This document shows, piece after piece, positions 51,284-60,698 of a DNA stretch of 64,000 nucleotides. Location of the stretch: the NCBI GenBank assembly GCA_017428055.1, contig JAFRRN010000012.1, positions 1-64,000 on the forward strand, in the 5' to 3' direction. The translations under genes and the position numbers were made by a program. Under the pieces are notes generated by a model. It ran no database searches. It was not told where the DNA came from and saw only the letters and a list, made by a program, of their open reading frames with translations. The DNA comes from Prevotella sp. (GTDB lineage: Bacteria > Bacteroidota > Bacteroidia > Bacteroidales > Bacteroidaceae). How positions within the stretch are numbered: the stretch's first letter is position 1; each line of letters opens with the position of its first letter.

Positions 51284-52144
51284 TTAGAGAGGCCTAATGA
51301 TGCGGATGCCTGTTTGTGTGGGGTGTTTTAGCATGTATTCATAGAGCGTCATCGACTCATTCACCACCTTTTTGTGAATCTGCGAGGCATTGATGAGATG
51401 CAAGCCATCCTTGCGCCAGACGGCAAAGCCGATGTGCGAAGTGTCAAGCCCCTTCTTATTGGTGACAATGGCGATGATGTCGCCGTCGTGGATGACTTGT
51501 CGGAATGCCTTGGTATTGGCGATTTCACCTTTGGGAATGAAGCGGTATTTCTTGCCATTGAGGGCTTTCTCTATGTCTGAGATTTCCTTTGTCCATGATG
51601 GGTTCTTCACCAGCATGGGGTATTTGCCCACATGTTGGCTCATGTAGTCAATCGCCAAAGTCTGTGTCTGGGTGAAAATGGTGTCGGGTTGTTGCACCTC
51701 GAAGACGAATCCTAATGTGGTGTTGTCGGCAATCCAACTCGTGAAATAATGCAAGCGGGTGGGGTAGGAGACCATGCCGCCACGGTAACGGAGCATCCTC
51801 AAGAAACGGCAATAGTCGTCAAAACGTGTCTGCTTGTTCTTGGCGCAGAGGGAAAGGGCCATCACCGTCTCGACGAAGGTGGTGCAGTCGAGTTGCTGGA
51901 GGTTGATGACGAGCCGCTCCTTGTCGTTTTTCTCCAGGGTCTTGGCGACGTAGGGGATGCCCTCCAAGCGTTTGGAGAAAAATAAGACCCAATTCGTTGC
52001 CTTGTCCGCCTTGGCGGCTTCTGCCAACAGGCTTACCACTTTCAACGAGTCGCCTTTGGCATATTGTGGCGTTTGCGCTTTGCTGGTGCAAATGCCAACT
52101 GACAGGAACACACCTATTATATATATATATATACGTGCCATCAT
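51284..52144 (-). CDS. DUF1460 family protein, secreted NlpC/P60-like
   Basis: A 286-residue protein with an N-terminal signal peptide (ends SKA) and DUF1460 features. The candidate catalytic cysteine lies in LQQLDCTTFVETVMAL, and a downstream histidine in DTSHIGFAVW. Family members resemble amidase/peptidase-like hydrolases of the cell wall; the exact reaction is inferred. Codons 5-10 (IYIYII region) contain a (TA)8 run. Its start overlaps the rel stop by one base. Confidence 0.82.
   Translation of the reverse strand: MMARIYIYIIGVFLSVGICTSKAQTPQYAKGDSLKVVSLLAEAAKADKATNWVLFFSKRLEGIPYVAKTLEKNDKERLVINLQQLDCTTFVETVMALSLCAKNKQTRFDDYCRFLRMLRYRGGMVSYPTRLHYFTSWIADNTTLGFVFEVQQPDTIFTQTQTLAIDYMSQHVGKYPMLVKNPSWTKEISDIEKALNGKKYRFIPKGEIANTKAFRQVIHDGDIIAIVTNKKGLDTSHIGFAVWRKDGLHLINASQIHKKVVNESMTLYEYMLKHPTQTGIRIIRPL
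52118..52133. repeat. (TA)8 microsatellite inside signal-peptide codons
   Basis: A perfect (TA)8 run lies 9-10 bp inside the start of the DUF1460 gene, on the coding strand as part of the Ile-Tyr-Ile-Tyr-Ile stretch. Loss or gain of one TA would shift the frame. Confidence 0.6.
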
Positions 52145-54405
52145 CAGATTCGAGTTACTTGTTTAACACCTTTTACTGTCCGTAGCTTCTTGATTAACGC
52201 CTCCATTTTCGACGTGGCATCGACCATCACCACGAGGTTGCCGCTAAACAACCCATCGTGGGAGTCGATGTTGATGCTGCGCATCATGATCTTCTCCTCC
52301 TTGGAAATGATGCTTGTGATGTTGTTCACGATGCCGATATCATCGTTGCCGATGATACGGAGCGTGATGGAATATTGCGATGCACCCTTGCCACTCCAAC
52401 GGGCTTTCACGACTCGGTAGCCGAAACGCTTGCGCAATTCAGGGGCGTTGGGGCATTCCGTGCGGTGGATCTTGATGCCGCCACCCGTGGTGACAAACCC
52501 GAAGATGGGGTCTCCATAGATGGGATGGCAGCATTTCGCCAATGAATAGTCTACGCCCTTGAGGTCTTTGTCAATGACCAACACGTCGTCATTTCCTTTC
52601 GCGATCGCGGCATCGGGATTCTCATAGTTGAACTCTTCGGCACTCCGCACGGGTACAGGTGTGTTGTTGTTGTGTTCTTGGTTGTATACCTCCTGGTATT
52701 TCTCGATGACCGTGTTCACGTCAATTTGCTCCTCTGCGATTGCTTGGTAAAAGTCGCTCGCCAACTTGAACCCCAGTTTCTTGATGGTATGTGCCATCGT
52801 TCCCTCGTCAACGTCAACCTTCTTGTTCTTGAAACGCCGCTCCAGGGTCTCCTTTGCCAGGAAGCCATCCTTCACTTGCAACTCCTTGAGAGCCAGCCGA
52901 ATCTTCGACTTCGCACGCGATGTGAACACGATATTGAGCCAGTCGCGCTTGGGTTTCTGGTTGTTGTGGGTGAGTATTTCCACCTGGTCGCCCGAATGAA
53001 GCACCTCGCGGATGGGAACGGCACGACCGTTGATGCGCCCTCCCACGCAGCTATTGCCCACCCCCGTGTGGATATGATAGGCGAAATCAAGTACTGTGGC
53101 ACCTTTCGGGAACTTGAACAAATCACCTTTAGGCGTGAAAACGAACACCTCATCCTCATACAACCCCAGCTTAAACTGATCCATCACCTCTAAGCTGTCG
53201 CCCGCCTCGAGGGCCGTGCGGATGTTGTTGAGCCATTCGTCGATGCCCCCGCCGTCGCCCTTGATGCCCTTGTATCGCCAGTGGGCGGCCAGTCCTCGCT
53301 CGGCGATGGCATCCATCCGCTCCGTCCGGATTTGCACTTCCACCCATTTGTTTTCCGGGCCAAGCACGGTGATGTGCAAGCTCTCATAGCCGTTAGACTT
53401 GGGTACGCTGAGCCAGTCGCGTAGTCGTTTGGGGTTGGGTTGGTACATATCTGTCACGATGGAATAGGCTTGCCAGCACTCCATCACCTCCCGGGTGTGT
53501 GTCGCCCGCTCATCATTGCCCGTTGGCTCCGTCTCTATGATGATGCGGATGGCGAAGAGGTCGTAGATCCCCTCAAACTCGCAATGCTGTTTCTTCATCT
53601 TCTGCCAGATGGAATGGATAGACTTGGTACGCCCCTTGATATGGAATTGCAACCCCGCCTTCTCCAACTGCTTGCGCACAGGGCCGATGAAACGCTCGAT
53701 GTAGGCATCGCGTGATTGTTTCGTGGCATTTAGTTTCTCGCGGATCATGTAATACGCATCATGTTCGAGGTATTTGAGCGAAAGGTCTTCCAGTTCGCTT
53801 TTCAATTGGTAAAGGCCCAGTTTGTGTGCAAGAGGGGCGTAGAGATAACTTGCCTCCTCGCTCACCCGTCGTTTTGCCTCCACCTCTTTTGTGTCGCGGA
53901 TTTGCCGCATGAGGTTCACGCGGTCGGCTATCATGATGAGGATCACGCGCATGTCCTCGGCAAAAGAGAGGAGGAGGTTGCGGAAATTCTCGCTTTCCAC
54001 AACAGGGCTTTTCTGATATAAAATATGTATTCTTACCAATCCACGGACGATATGGGCGGTAGCCTCGCCAAACTCCTCGCGCAAATGCGCCAGTTTCCTG
54101 TCCATGGCCTCCTCCGCATCCATATTGTCGTGGGCAAGAGTGGCATAAAGCATGATGGCAATGAGTCCGTCGCGCCGCAGCCCAATCTCCTCCACGGCAA
54201 TCTTCGCCGTCTGCAAAGCACAGAGGATGGGGTTCAGTCCGAATACGTCTCTTTGCACTTGGCCTTCATCCATCGCCTCATTGGCCAGTCTCTCAAGTCT
54301 CTTTATGTCTTCTTTAGGGAGGTCGTCGCCCATTCTCGCCGTTATATTGGTGAGGAGGGAGCGGGTCTCCTGCCATTCCTCCTTGGTAAACCTGAATCTT
54401 TCCAT
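52144..54405 (-). CDS. RelA/SpoT family (p)ppGpp synthetase, hydrolase site degenerate
   Basis: A 753-residue long RSH protein. Layout: N-terminal HD-like domain, synthetase domain (GRTKSIHSIWQKM, YDLFAIRI, VPKSNGYESLHITV, EVQIRT, AERGLAAHW), TGS domain (VFTPKGDLFKFPKGATVLDFAYHIH in part) and C-terminal ACT. In the HD domain the first metal histidine is N58 (FGLNPI), and the ED that follows HD (92-93) is DA, while D161 remains. Synthetase motifs look intact. I infer that it makes (p)ppGpp but may not hydrolyse it. A -7 box lies at 54477-54484. Confidence 0.92.
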   Translation of the reverse strand: MERFRFTKEEWQETRSLLTNITARMGDDLPKEDIKRLERLANEAMDEGQVQRDVFGLNPILCALQTAKIAVEEIGLRRDGLIAIMLYATLAHDNMDAEEAMDRKLAHLREEFGEATAHIVRGLVRIHILYQKSPVVESENFRNLLLSFAEDMRVILIMIADRVNLMRQIRDTKEVEAKRRVSEEASYLYAPLAHKLGLYQLKSELEDLSLKYLEHDAYYMIREKLNATKQSRDAYIERFIGPVRKQLEKAGLQFHIKGRTKSIHSIWQKMKKQHCEFEGIYDLFAIRIIIETEPTGNDERATHTREVMECWQAYSIVTDMYQPNPKRLRDWLSVPKSNGYESLHITVLGPENKWVEVQIRTERMDAIAERGLAAHWRYKGIKGDGGGIDEWLNNIRTALEAGDSLEVMDQFKLGLYEDEVFVFTPKGDLFKFPKGATVLDFAYHIHTGVGNSCVGGRINGRAVPIREVLHSGDQVEILTHNNQKPKRDWLNIVFTSRAKSKIRLALKELQVKDGFLAKETLERRFKNKKVDVDEGTMAHTIKKLGFKLASDFYQAIAEEQIDVNTVIEKYQEVYNQEHNNNTPVPVRSAEEFNYENPDAAIAKGNDDVLVIDKDLKGVDYSLAKCCHPIYGDPIFGFVTTGGGIKIHRTECPNAPELRKRFGYRVVKARWSGKGASQYSITLRIIGNDDIGIVNNITSIISKEEKIMMRSINIDSHDGLFSGNLVVMVDATSKMEALIKKLRTVKGVKQVTRI

Positions 54406-54476
54406 CTGCCCTTTATCGTTGGTTATCCTTTATCTTTCATCGTGTCACAATGCTTCAGATTCTCGTAATCTGCTTG

Positions 54477-54484
54477 CAAATATA
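54477..54484 (-). promoter_or_regulatory. -7 box for rel gene
   Basis: Reads TATATTTG on the minus strand, a full match to TAnnTTTG, about 72 nt before the start at 54405. Confidence 0.55.
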
Positions 54485-54538
54485 CGGCATTTTTCTCAAA
54501 AAACGTTTCGAATCCTTTTCCTTTTCGGATTTTCTGAG

Positions 54539-54546
54539 TATATTTG
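54539..54546 (+). promoter_or_regulatory. -7 box for DUF4301 gene
   Basis: TATATTTG matches TAnnTTTG, about 65 nt before the ATG at 54611, divergent from the rel box. Confidence 0.55.
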
Positions 54547-54610
54547 CACATAATTACCACATTCATGGTATACGCAAGAAGATAACTATTAACATTTAAT
54601 CTACCATAAC

Positions 54611-56125
54611 ATGACAGAGCAAGACCTCAAACAAATCGCTGCACGTGGCATTACCGAGCAGCAAGTGGAACACCAACTCGAACAGTTTAAGACAGGATTC
54701 CCCTTCCTCAAGTTGGAAGCGGCGGCAGCCATCGGCAATGGCATCATGGCTCCCAATGCGGAACAACGAGAGGAATACATCAAGGCATGGGAAGACTATA
54801 AGGCATCGGGTCGCAAGATCGTGAAGTTCGTGCCCGCCAGTGGTGCCGCCTCACGTATGTTCAAGAACATGTTTGCCTTCGTCGATGCACCTTACGATGA
54901 GCCGACAACTGACTTCGAGAAGGAGTATTTCGACAACATCAAAAAGTTCGCCTTCCGCGAAGCCCTCTGCGACCAGTGTAAGAAAAACGAGGGGAAGAAC
55001 ATCAAGACGCTCATTGAAGAGGGCAACTACAAGGCAATAGCCCGTAACATGCTAGCCAAGGATGGCCTCAATTACGGCAACTTGCCCAAGGGCTTGCTCC
55101 TTTTCCACAACTATGAGGACGGTCCGCGTACCCCGATGGAGGAGCACTTGGTTGAGGCTGCCCTCTATGCCAGCAGCAATGGAGAGGCAAATGTGCATTT
55201 TACCGTCAGCCACGACCATATCGAACTCTTCAAGCAAAAGGTGGCAGAGAGCGCGGAGAAGTATGCCGAGCGTTACGGCGTGAAATTCAATATCTCCTTC
55301 TCTGAGCAGAAACCGAGTACCGACACCATCGCCGCGAACCCTGACAATACGCCGTTCCGTGATGAGGATGGGTCGCTTCTGTTCCGTCCGGGAGGTCATG
55401 GCGCACTCATCCAGAACCTCAATGACATTGATGCAGACGTGGTATTCATCAAGAACATCGACAATGTAGTCCCCGACCGATTGAAAGATGACACCGTGGA
55501 ATACAAGCAGGTCATCGCGGGCATCCTCGTGGAATTGCAGCAGCGGGCATTCAATTACCTTCGCTTATTAGACACGGGGATGTACTCACATGCCCAGTTG
55601 GAGGAGATTATCCGTTTCTTGAAACGTGAGTTGTGTTGCATCCGCACAGACGTGAAGGAGTTGGAAGATGCCGACCTCGTTATTTATCTCCGCCAGAAGC
55701 TCAACCGCCCCATGCGTGTCTGTGGCGTGGTGAAGAATGTGGGAGAGCCCGGTGGCGGTCCGTTCCTTACTTATAACCAAGACGGGACCATCAGCTTGCA
55801 GATTCTCGAGTCGTCGCAAATCGATAAGAGCAACAAGGAATACATGAAGATGTTTACCGAGGGAACGCACTTCAACCCCGTAGACCTCGTCTGCGCCATC
55901 AAGGATTACCAAGGCAATGCTTTCAACCTGCCCGATTTCGTTGATCCCTCAACAGGCTTCATCAGCTCGAAGAGCAAGGGCGGACGCGAGTTGAAAGCCC
56001 TTGAGTTGCCCGGTTTGTGGAACGGTGCTATGAGCGATTGGAATACTGTCTTCGTGGAAGTGCCGCTCTCGACCTTCAATCCCGTGAAGACGGTTAACGA
56101 TCTATTGAGACCGCAACATCAATAA
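54611..56125 (+). CDS. DUF4301 family protein
   Basis: A 504-residue protein recognised as DUF4301 (PF14134 type) by its start (MTEQDLKQIAARGITEQQVE in part), KFVPASGAASRMFKNMFAF and CGVVKNVGEPGGGPF. The VPASGAASRMFK string recalls nucleotide-binding loops of sugar nucleotidyltransferases, but the reaction is not established. It has no signal peptide. A strong bidirectional terminator follows. Confidence 0.88.
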   Translation: MTEQDLKQIAARGITEQQVEHQLEQFKTGFPFLKLEAAAAIGNGIMAPNAEQREEYIKAWEDYKASGRKIVKFVPASGAASRMFKNMFAFVDAPYDEPTTDFEKEYFDNIKKFAFREALCDQCKKNEGKNIKTLIEEGNYKAIARNMLAKDGLNYGNLPKGLLLFHNYEDGPRTPMEEHLVEAALYASSNGEANVHFTVSHDHIELFKQKVAESAEKYAERYGVKFNISFSEQKPSTDTIAANPDNTPFRDEDGSLLFRPGGHGALIQNLNDIDADVVFIKNIDNVVPDRLKDDTVEYKQVIAGILVELQQRAFNYLRLLDTGMYSHAQLEEIIRFLKRELCCIRTDVKELEDADLVIYLRQKLNRPMRVCGVVKNVGEPGGGPFLTYNQDGTISLQILESSQIDKSNKEYMKMFTEGTHFNPVDLVCAIKDYQGNAFNLPDFVDPSTGFISSKSKGGRELKALELPGLWNGAMSDWNTVFVEVPLSTFNPVKTVNDLLRPQHQ

Positions 56126-56153
56126 AGCATTATATATTGAGTGGTAAATTTGT

Positions 56154-56205
56154 AAAGCCTTTTGTTTATAGCCTTAAGTCGTTATGGCTATAAGCAAAAG
56201 GCTTT
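56154..56205. terminator. Long bidirectional terminator
   Basis: Arms 56154-56173 and 56186-56205 are 20 bp each with a 12-nt loop and only one T/G mismatch. Runs of T lie downstream on the plus strand (56217-56222, tttttatttt) and the arm itself begins with AAA. It separates the convergent DUF4301 and outer-membrane genes. Confidence 0.85.
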
Positions 56206-56220
56206 AATCATGGCTTCTTT

Positions 56221-56979
56221 TTATTTTATTCTATAGAAAACGCCTATCGTGCCATAGATGGGATATAGGGTCTGTTCCACGGTCTTGAAACTGCTCTTGA
56301 AGATGCCTGTGAGACCCCAATTGAGGTCTGCCGAAACACCCAGTTGCTTGCACACTTGCCAGTCAACGCCAGCCCCCAACCCGAATTGGAAATTACGCAT
56401 GTCATCACTGAAGTCGTATGTAGCCCATTCGCCTTCCTTGTCGCCCATGATGATTTTCGGACCGGTAGGGTCGCCTTGGCGCAAGTAACCATCTGAGGCG
56501 ATGCCGCTGAAATCCTTGGAGAACAATAGGGAGAAATACGGTCCCGCCTTTAGTTGCACGTTGCTGCCCAATTGGCAAGTTGCCATAATGGGCAGGGTAA
56601 ACATCCATTCCTTCACTTTTTGTTGAATATGGCCAGTGAAGAGACCCTCAATCAGCTCACTGCCCTTGCGCAGTTCCATGCGATATGCCTTGGTGGTGAC
56701 ATTGGCATCCATTGCCTTGTTCTCAATGTGTAGGCCTGTCAGCACGCCCCACTTGTCATGCAAGGGAAGTGTTACGTCTAATCCTGCCATGAACGAGGGT
56801 GTCAGTCGGTAGGAGTCAAGGCTGCGAATCGTGGCGGGTATGCCAAGGGGAGCGGTACCCCCGATGCTATATCCCATGCGGGCTTTCATTTGCAGGGCAT
56901 CTAAAAAGTCGCCAGCTGTTACCGTGCATGGTATCAATGTCGCTATTGAAAATATGATAAAAGCTATTTTCTTTTTCAT
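56221..56979 (-). CDS. Outer-membrane beta-barrel protein
   Basis: A 252-residue protein with a signal peptide (about residues 1-22, ends TVTAG) and many alternating amphipathic strands, ending in an aromatic residue plus basic tail (GVFYRIK). This fits the PorT/OmpW-like small barrels of Bacteroidetes. It lies 18 nt downstream of the PCMD lipoprotein gene and is probably co-transcribed with it. Role unknown. Confidence 0.75.
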   Translation of the reverse strand: MKKKIAFIIFSIATLIPCTVTAGDFLDALQMKARMGYSIGGTAPLGIPATIRSLDSYRLTPSFMAGLDVTLPLHDKWGVLTGLHIENKAMDANVTTKAYRMELRKGSELIEGLFTGHIQQKVKEWMFTLPIMATCQLGSNVQLKAGPYFSLLFSKDFSGIASDGYLRQGDPTGPKIIMGDKEGEWATYDFSDDMRNFQFGLGAGVDWQVCKQLGVSADLNWGLTGIFKSSFKTVEQTLYPIYGTIGVFYRIK

Positions 56980-56997
56980 GTTTGTTCCCTCCTTAAC

Positions 56998-58164
56998 TTA
57001 TTCTTCTTCGTTATCAAAAAACACTTCCACTTCATCGATATGCAAGATGCTGCCAATCGCTCCCTCAAAGTTTGCACCCTCCTTGCTTGAAGAGAACACA
57101 AGAGTCATATTGTAGCCTTGGGATGCCAATATCTGGGGGTCGGCATCTTTCCCTTCAAAGAACATCTCAAAGTGTGTCCACTCATCGGTGGCAGGTAACG
57201 TCTTCACTTGGGCAATCTTTAAAATGTTCGGGTTGGTGAACACATCGTCGCCATAGAGCTTCACATCCTTTCCCTCTTCATCCATGTTACGATAGAACAC
57301 GGCGTATATGCTTGCCTCGTCGATACGATTTTTATCTACTTCCATCTTGGCATTTGTAAACTCTTTGCCAGGTTGGTATTTGTAATAGCCTGTCACACGG
57401 ATGGGTTCTTTGTCGATGGGAATGCCAAATTCTGTCGTTTTCAAGGGGTTGAATAGGACGTTATCGAGGATAAACTTACCTAAAAACAGGTTACCGGCGG
57501 CGATGGGCTTATTCATCATCCTACCCAAGCTACCAGCGTCTTGTGTGCTGAGGCATACACCAAGCCCCCGATAACCGTCGTTGATAGACCTTGTGGGATA
57601 TTCGTCGGGAGTGGATGCATATTTCGTGAGTGCCACCCCTTCATTGCCAGACACCCAGATGTTGCGGTGGTTTCCCGACTGGTCTAACTCGTAAAATTTA
57701 TGATATTGGTTTCTGTTGCTGCCCTCAACGACTTCCACATTCTCGAAACTGAACTTGAAACTCGGTAGGCTCGCCTCGCGAAACTCCACCTTATACTCAC
57801 GCTTCCAAGCACCGTCGGCGGAAGTGACGGTATAGATGACAGGACCTGCCGTAAAGTCTTGCACCGACCCATTGTCGGGTACGATGGTGGCACCGGGTGT
57901 AAGTGTGAATTGGATGGGTATCTTCGTGGGCAACGCATAGAGTGAACGTACGGTAAATATGATTTCTTTCTCTGAAGAAGAGATGTTCTCGTGGCGCATT
58001 TGTGCTTCATGATAAAAGTTCGTTGCATAATCCTCACCCTCTACCCATGCACTTAGGATGTCGCATTCCTTGTTGGCTTCCTCGTCTTTGATACACGACG
58101 ACAGCAATAATGCAAATGCCAAGAGCAATGCCGATAATAAATTCTTGTGTAGTGATTTGTTCAT
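56998..58164 (-). CDS. PCMD domain lipoprotein (putative carbohydrate metabolism)
   Basis: A 388-residue protein with a lipoprotein signal (hydrophobic stretch then LLSSC, C about 24), so anchored in an outer membrane leaflet. The body matches the PCMD family: YEVKFREA-like early strand, then an Ig-like/jelly-roll domain. PCMD proteins are often next to small outer-membrane barrels, as here. The ligand is not known. Confidence 0.8.
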   Translation of the reverse strand: MNKSLHKNLLSALLLAFALLLSSCIKDEEANKECDILSAWVEGEDYATNFYHEAQMRHENISSSEKEIIFTVRSLYALPTKIPIQFTLTPGATIVPDNGSVQDFTAGPVIYTVTSADGAWKREYKVEFREASLPSFKFSFENVEVVEGSNRNQYHKFYELDQSGNHRNIWVSGNEGVALTKYASTPDEYPTRSINDGYRGLGVCLSTQDAGSLGRMMNKPIAAGNLFLGKFILDNVLFNPLKTTEFGIPIDKEPIRVTGYYKYQPGKEFTNAKMEVDKNRIDEASIYAVFYRNMDEEGKDVKLYGDDVFTNPNILKIAQVKTLPATDEWTHFEMFFEGKDADPQILASQGYNMTLVFSSSKEGANFEGAIGSILHIDEVEVFFDNEEE

Positions 58165-58206
58165 CGTTTTTATGTTTTAATGATAGTTTTTTCTCAAATG
58201 AGTGTG

Positions 58207-58214
58207 CAAAATTA
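58207..58214 (-). promoter_or_regulatory. -7 box for PCMD operon
   Basis: Reads TAATTTTG on the minus strand, a full match to TAnnTTTG, about 43 nt before the PCMD start. Confidence 0.55.
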
Positions 58215-58413
58215 GGTAAAAAAAATGAAAAAGCCCTCTTTTTTGAATGTATTTATTACATTTGTGCTATTCGCCCTCCATCTAATTATGATGCCATATA
58301 CACTAAAAGCGTTTCCCTTCTCGTAAGTGAGGCATATCCTTGATTTATATGAAAAAGTTGTTTGTTTGTGAAAAAAGTATTTCAAACTGTTAAAGTAATT
58401 GTGAAGTAATTTG

Positions 58414-58421
58414 TATCTTTG
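58414..58421 (+). promoter_or_regulatory. -7 box for manC
   Basis: TATCTTTG matches TAnnTTTG, about 30 nt before the manC ATG. Confidence 0.55.
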
Positions 58422-58450
58422 CATTTTTAAAGTATTAGACGGATAGAGGT

Positions 58451-59518
58451 ATGAGGAAGAGAGAAAATCACTTGGTCATTATGGCGGGGGGCGTAGGCAG
58501 CAGGATTTGGCCTATGAGTACCGTTGACACCCCCAAACAGTTTATCGATGTGCTTGGTGTAGGGCGGTCGCTCCTACAATTGACTTTTGACAGGTTTGGT
58601 GATTTGTGCAAGCCTGAAAACACTTGGGTGGTGACCAACCGCAAATATGCCGACATCGTAAGGCAGCAGCTCCCAGATATTCCCGATGAAAACATCCTCA
58701 TGGAGCCTTGTCGGCGCAACACCGCACCGTGCATCGCATGGGTCAGTTGGCGCATCAAGGCAAAAAATCCAAAGGCAAACGTGGTGGTGACGCCCAGCGA
58801 CCATGTCGTCACCAATGACGTGGAGTTCCGCCGAGTTGTATCTTCTTGCCTCGCATTCTCGGGCGAGAGCGACGCGATTGTCACCTTGGGCATGAAGCCC
58901 ACTCGCCCCGAAGTGGGATATGGCTATATTCAGGCAGACCTTGGTACCAGTTCCGCCCGCAATAAGGAGATTTACCGGGTAGACCAGTTCCGTGAGAAGC
59001 CTGACTTGGAGACCGCCAAGAAATACATCCAGCAAAACAATTTCTTCTGGAATGCGGGCATTTTCATCTGGAATGTCAGCACCATCGTCAATGCCTTCCG
59101 CGTATACCAACCCTCGATGAGCAGGTTTTTCGAGACTTTGCTTCCTTTGTATGGCACACCTCAAGAGCAAGTGCTGATAGACGAAGGATTCCCTCGTCTG
59201 GAGAGTATTTCCGTTGACTATGCCATCATGGAGAAGGTTTCCGAGATTTTTGTCTGTCCCGCCAGTTTCGGATGGAGCGACTTGGGTACTTGGGGGTCGT
59301 TGCTCACGCAAGTCCGTCGCGACCTTTACGGCAACGCTTGTATCGGCAAGGACATCTCGATGTACGACTCCCATAATTGCATTGTTCACACCACGCAAGA
59401 GAGGAAGGTTGTCATACAGGGTCTTGACGATTATATCGTGGCAGAGAAAGACGGCACACTGCTCATCTGTAAGCTATCAGAAGAGCAGCGTATCAAGCAA
59501 TTCAGTGGGGAGAGTTGA
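58451..59518 (+). CDS. manC: Mannose-1-phosphate guanylyltransferase
   Basis: A 355-residue sugar nucleotidyltransferase. The N-terminal pyrophosphorylase signature reads GGVGSRIWPMSTVDTPKQF (14-32), then PSDHVV, and EVGYGYIQ; there is no C-terminal phosphomannose isomerase domain. It makes GDP-mannose from mannose-1-phosphate and GTP, feeding gmd and fcl downstream. Confidence 0.95.
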   Translation: MRKRENHLVIMAGGVGSRIWPMSTVDTPKQFIDVLGVGRSLLQLTFDRFGDLCKPENTWVVTNRKYADIVRQQLPDIPDENILMEPCRRNTAPCIAWVSWRIKAKNPKANVVVTPSDHVVTNDVEFRRVVSSCLAFSGESDAIVTLGMKPTRPEVGYGYIQADLGTSSARNKEIYRVDQFREKPDLETAKKYIQQNNFFWNAGIFIWNVSTIVNAFRVYQPSMSRFFETLLPLYGTPQEQVLIDEGFPRLESISVDYAIMEKVSEIFVCPASFGWSDLGTWGSLLTQVRRDLYGNACIGKDISMYDSHNCIVHTTQERKVVIQGLDDYIVAEKDGTLLICKLSEEQRIKQFSGES

Positions 59519-59596
59519 ATATAAGAAAGAAGAGGGAATAATAAAACATCCCTTCCTTTACACTTTCATAAAAACGGAATAATAAGTACACAATAT

Positions 59597-60673
59597 ATGA
59601 AGAATGTAGCTTTAATCACAGGTATCACAGGGCAGGACGGTTCGTTCCTTGCCGAGTTTTTGATAGAGAAAGGGTATGAGGTGCATGGATTGTTGCGCCG
59701 CTCATCCTCATTCAATACGGGTAGGATAGAGCATCTGTATTTGGACGAGTGGGTGAGGGATATGAAGAAGCAACGTCTCGTGAACCTCCATTGGGCAGAC
59801 ATGACCGACTCCTCGTCGCTGATTCGTATCATTGCCGAGGTGATGCCTACGGAAATCTATAATTTGGCGGCACAAAGCCACGTCAAGGTGAGTTTCGACG
59901 TGCCGGAGTATACGGCAGACACCGATGCCATCGGTGTGTTGCGCCTCTTGGAAGCCGTGCGTATCGTCGGCATCGACAAGCAATGCCGCATCTACCAAGC
60001 ATCCACGTCCGAGCTGTATGGCAAGGTGCAGGAGGTGCCACAGAGGGAGACGACGCCATTCTATCCCCGTTCCCCATACGCCGTAGCCAAGCTCTACGGT
60101 TTCTGGATCATGAAAAACTATAGGGAGTCATACGGGATGTATTGTTGCAATGGCATCCTTTTCAACCATGAGAGTGAGCGTAGGGGCGAGAATTTCGTCA
60201 CGAGGAAGATTACGCTTGCCGCTGCCCGCATTGCCCAGGGATTCCAGGACAAGCTTTATCTCGGTAACATGAACTCGTTGCGTGATTGGGGTTACGCGAA
60301 GGACTATATCGAGTGCATGTGGCTCATCATGCAACAGCCAGAGCCAGACGACTTCGTCATTGCCACGGGAGAGTACCATACGGTGCGCGAGTTTGCCACG
60401 TTGGCATTCCACCATGTTGGCATCGAACTGGAATGGAAGGGCGAGGGAGTTGACGAGCAGGGCATCGACAAGGCGACAGGACGTGTCTTGGTGGAGGTGG
60501 ATCCTAAGTATTTCCGTCCCGCAGAGGTAGACCAGTTGCTTGGCGACCCCTCGAAAGCCAAGGAGAAATTGGGGTGGAACCCACAGAAAACATCATTCGA
60601 CACGCTTGTGAAAATCATGGTTGACCATGATATGAGGTTTGTCAAGAAACTGCATCTCAAATCGCAATTATAA
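59597..60673 (+). CDS. gmd: GDP-mannose 4,6-dehydratase
   Basis: A 358-residue NAD(P)-dependent SDR enzyme of usual length. [16 protein letters not shown] (8-23) binds the cofactor; [10 protein letters not shown] and [15 protein letters not shown] (Y-x3-K) are typical Gmd features. It converts GDP-mannose to GDP-4-keto-6-deoxymannose, the first step to GDP-L-fucose. Confidence 0.97.
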   Translation: MKNVALITGITGQDGSFLAEFLIEKGYEVHGLLRRSSSFNTGRIEHLYLDEWVRDMKKQRLVNLHWADMTDSSSLIRIIAEVMPTEIYNLAAQSHVKVSFDVPEYTADTDAIGVLRLLEAVRIVGIDKQCRIYQASTSELYGKVQEVPQRETTPFYPRSPYAVAKLYGFWIMKNYRESYGMYCCNGILFNHESERRGENFVTRKITLAAARIAQGFQDKLYLGNMNSLRDWGYAKDYIECMWLIMQQPEPDDFVIATGEYHTVREFATLAFHHVGIELEWKGEGVDEQGIDKATGRVLVEVDPKYFRPAEVDQLLGDPSKAKEKLGWNPQKTSFDTLVKIMVDHDMRFVKKLHLKSQL

Positions 60674-60698
60674 AAAAAGAATAGCAAAATAGATCATC

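Larger units (their letters stand above)
58165..58450. other. Divergent intergenic region between PCMD and manC
   Basis: About 290 bp carrying two divergent -7 boxes: minus strand at 58207-58214 for the PCMD gene and plus strand at 58414-58421 for manC. No gene, hairpin of note or repeat is visible between them. Confidence 0.6.
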
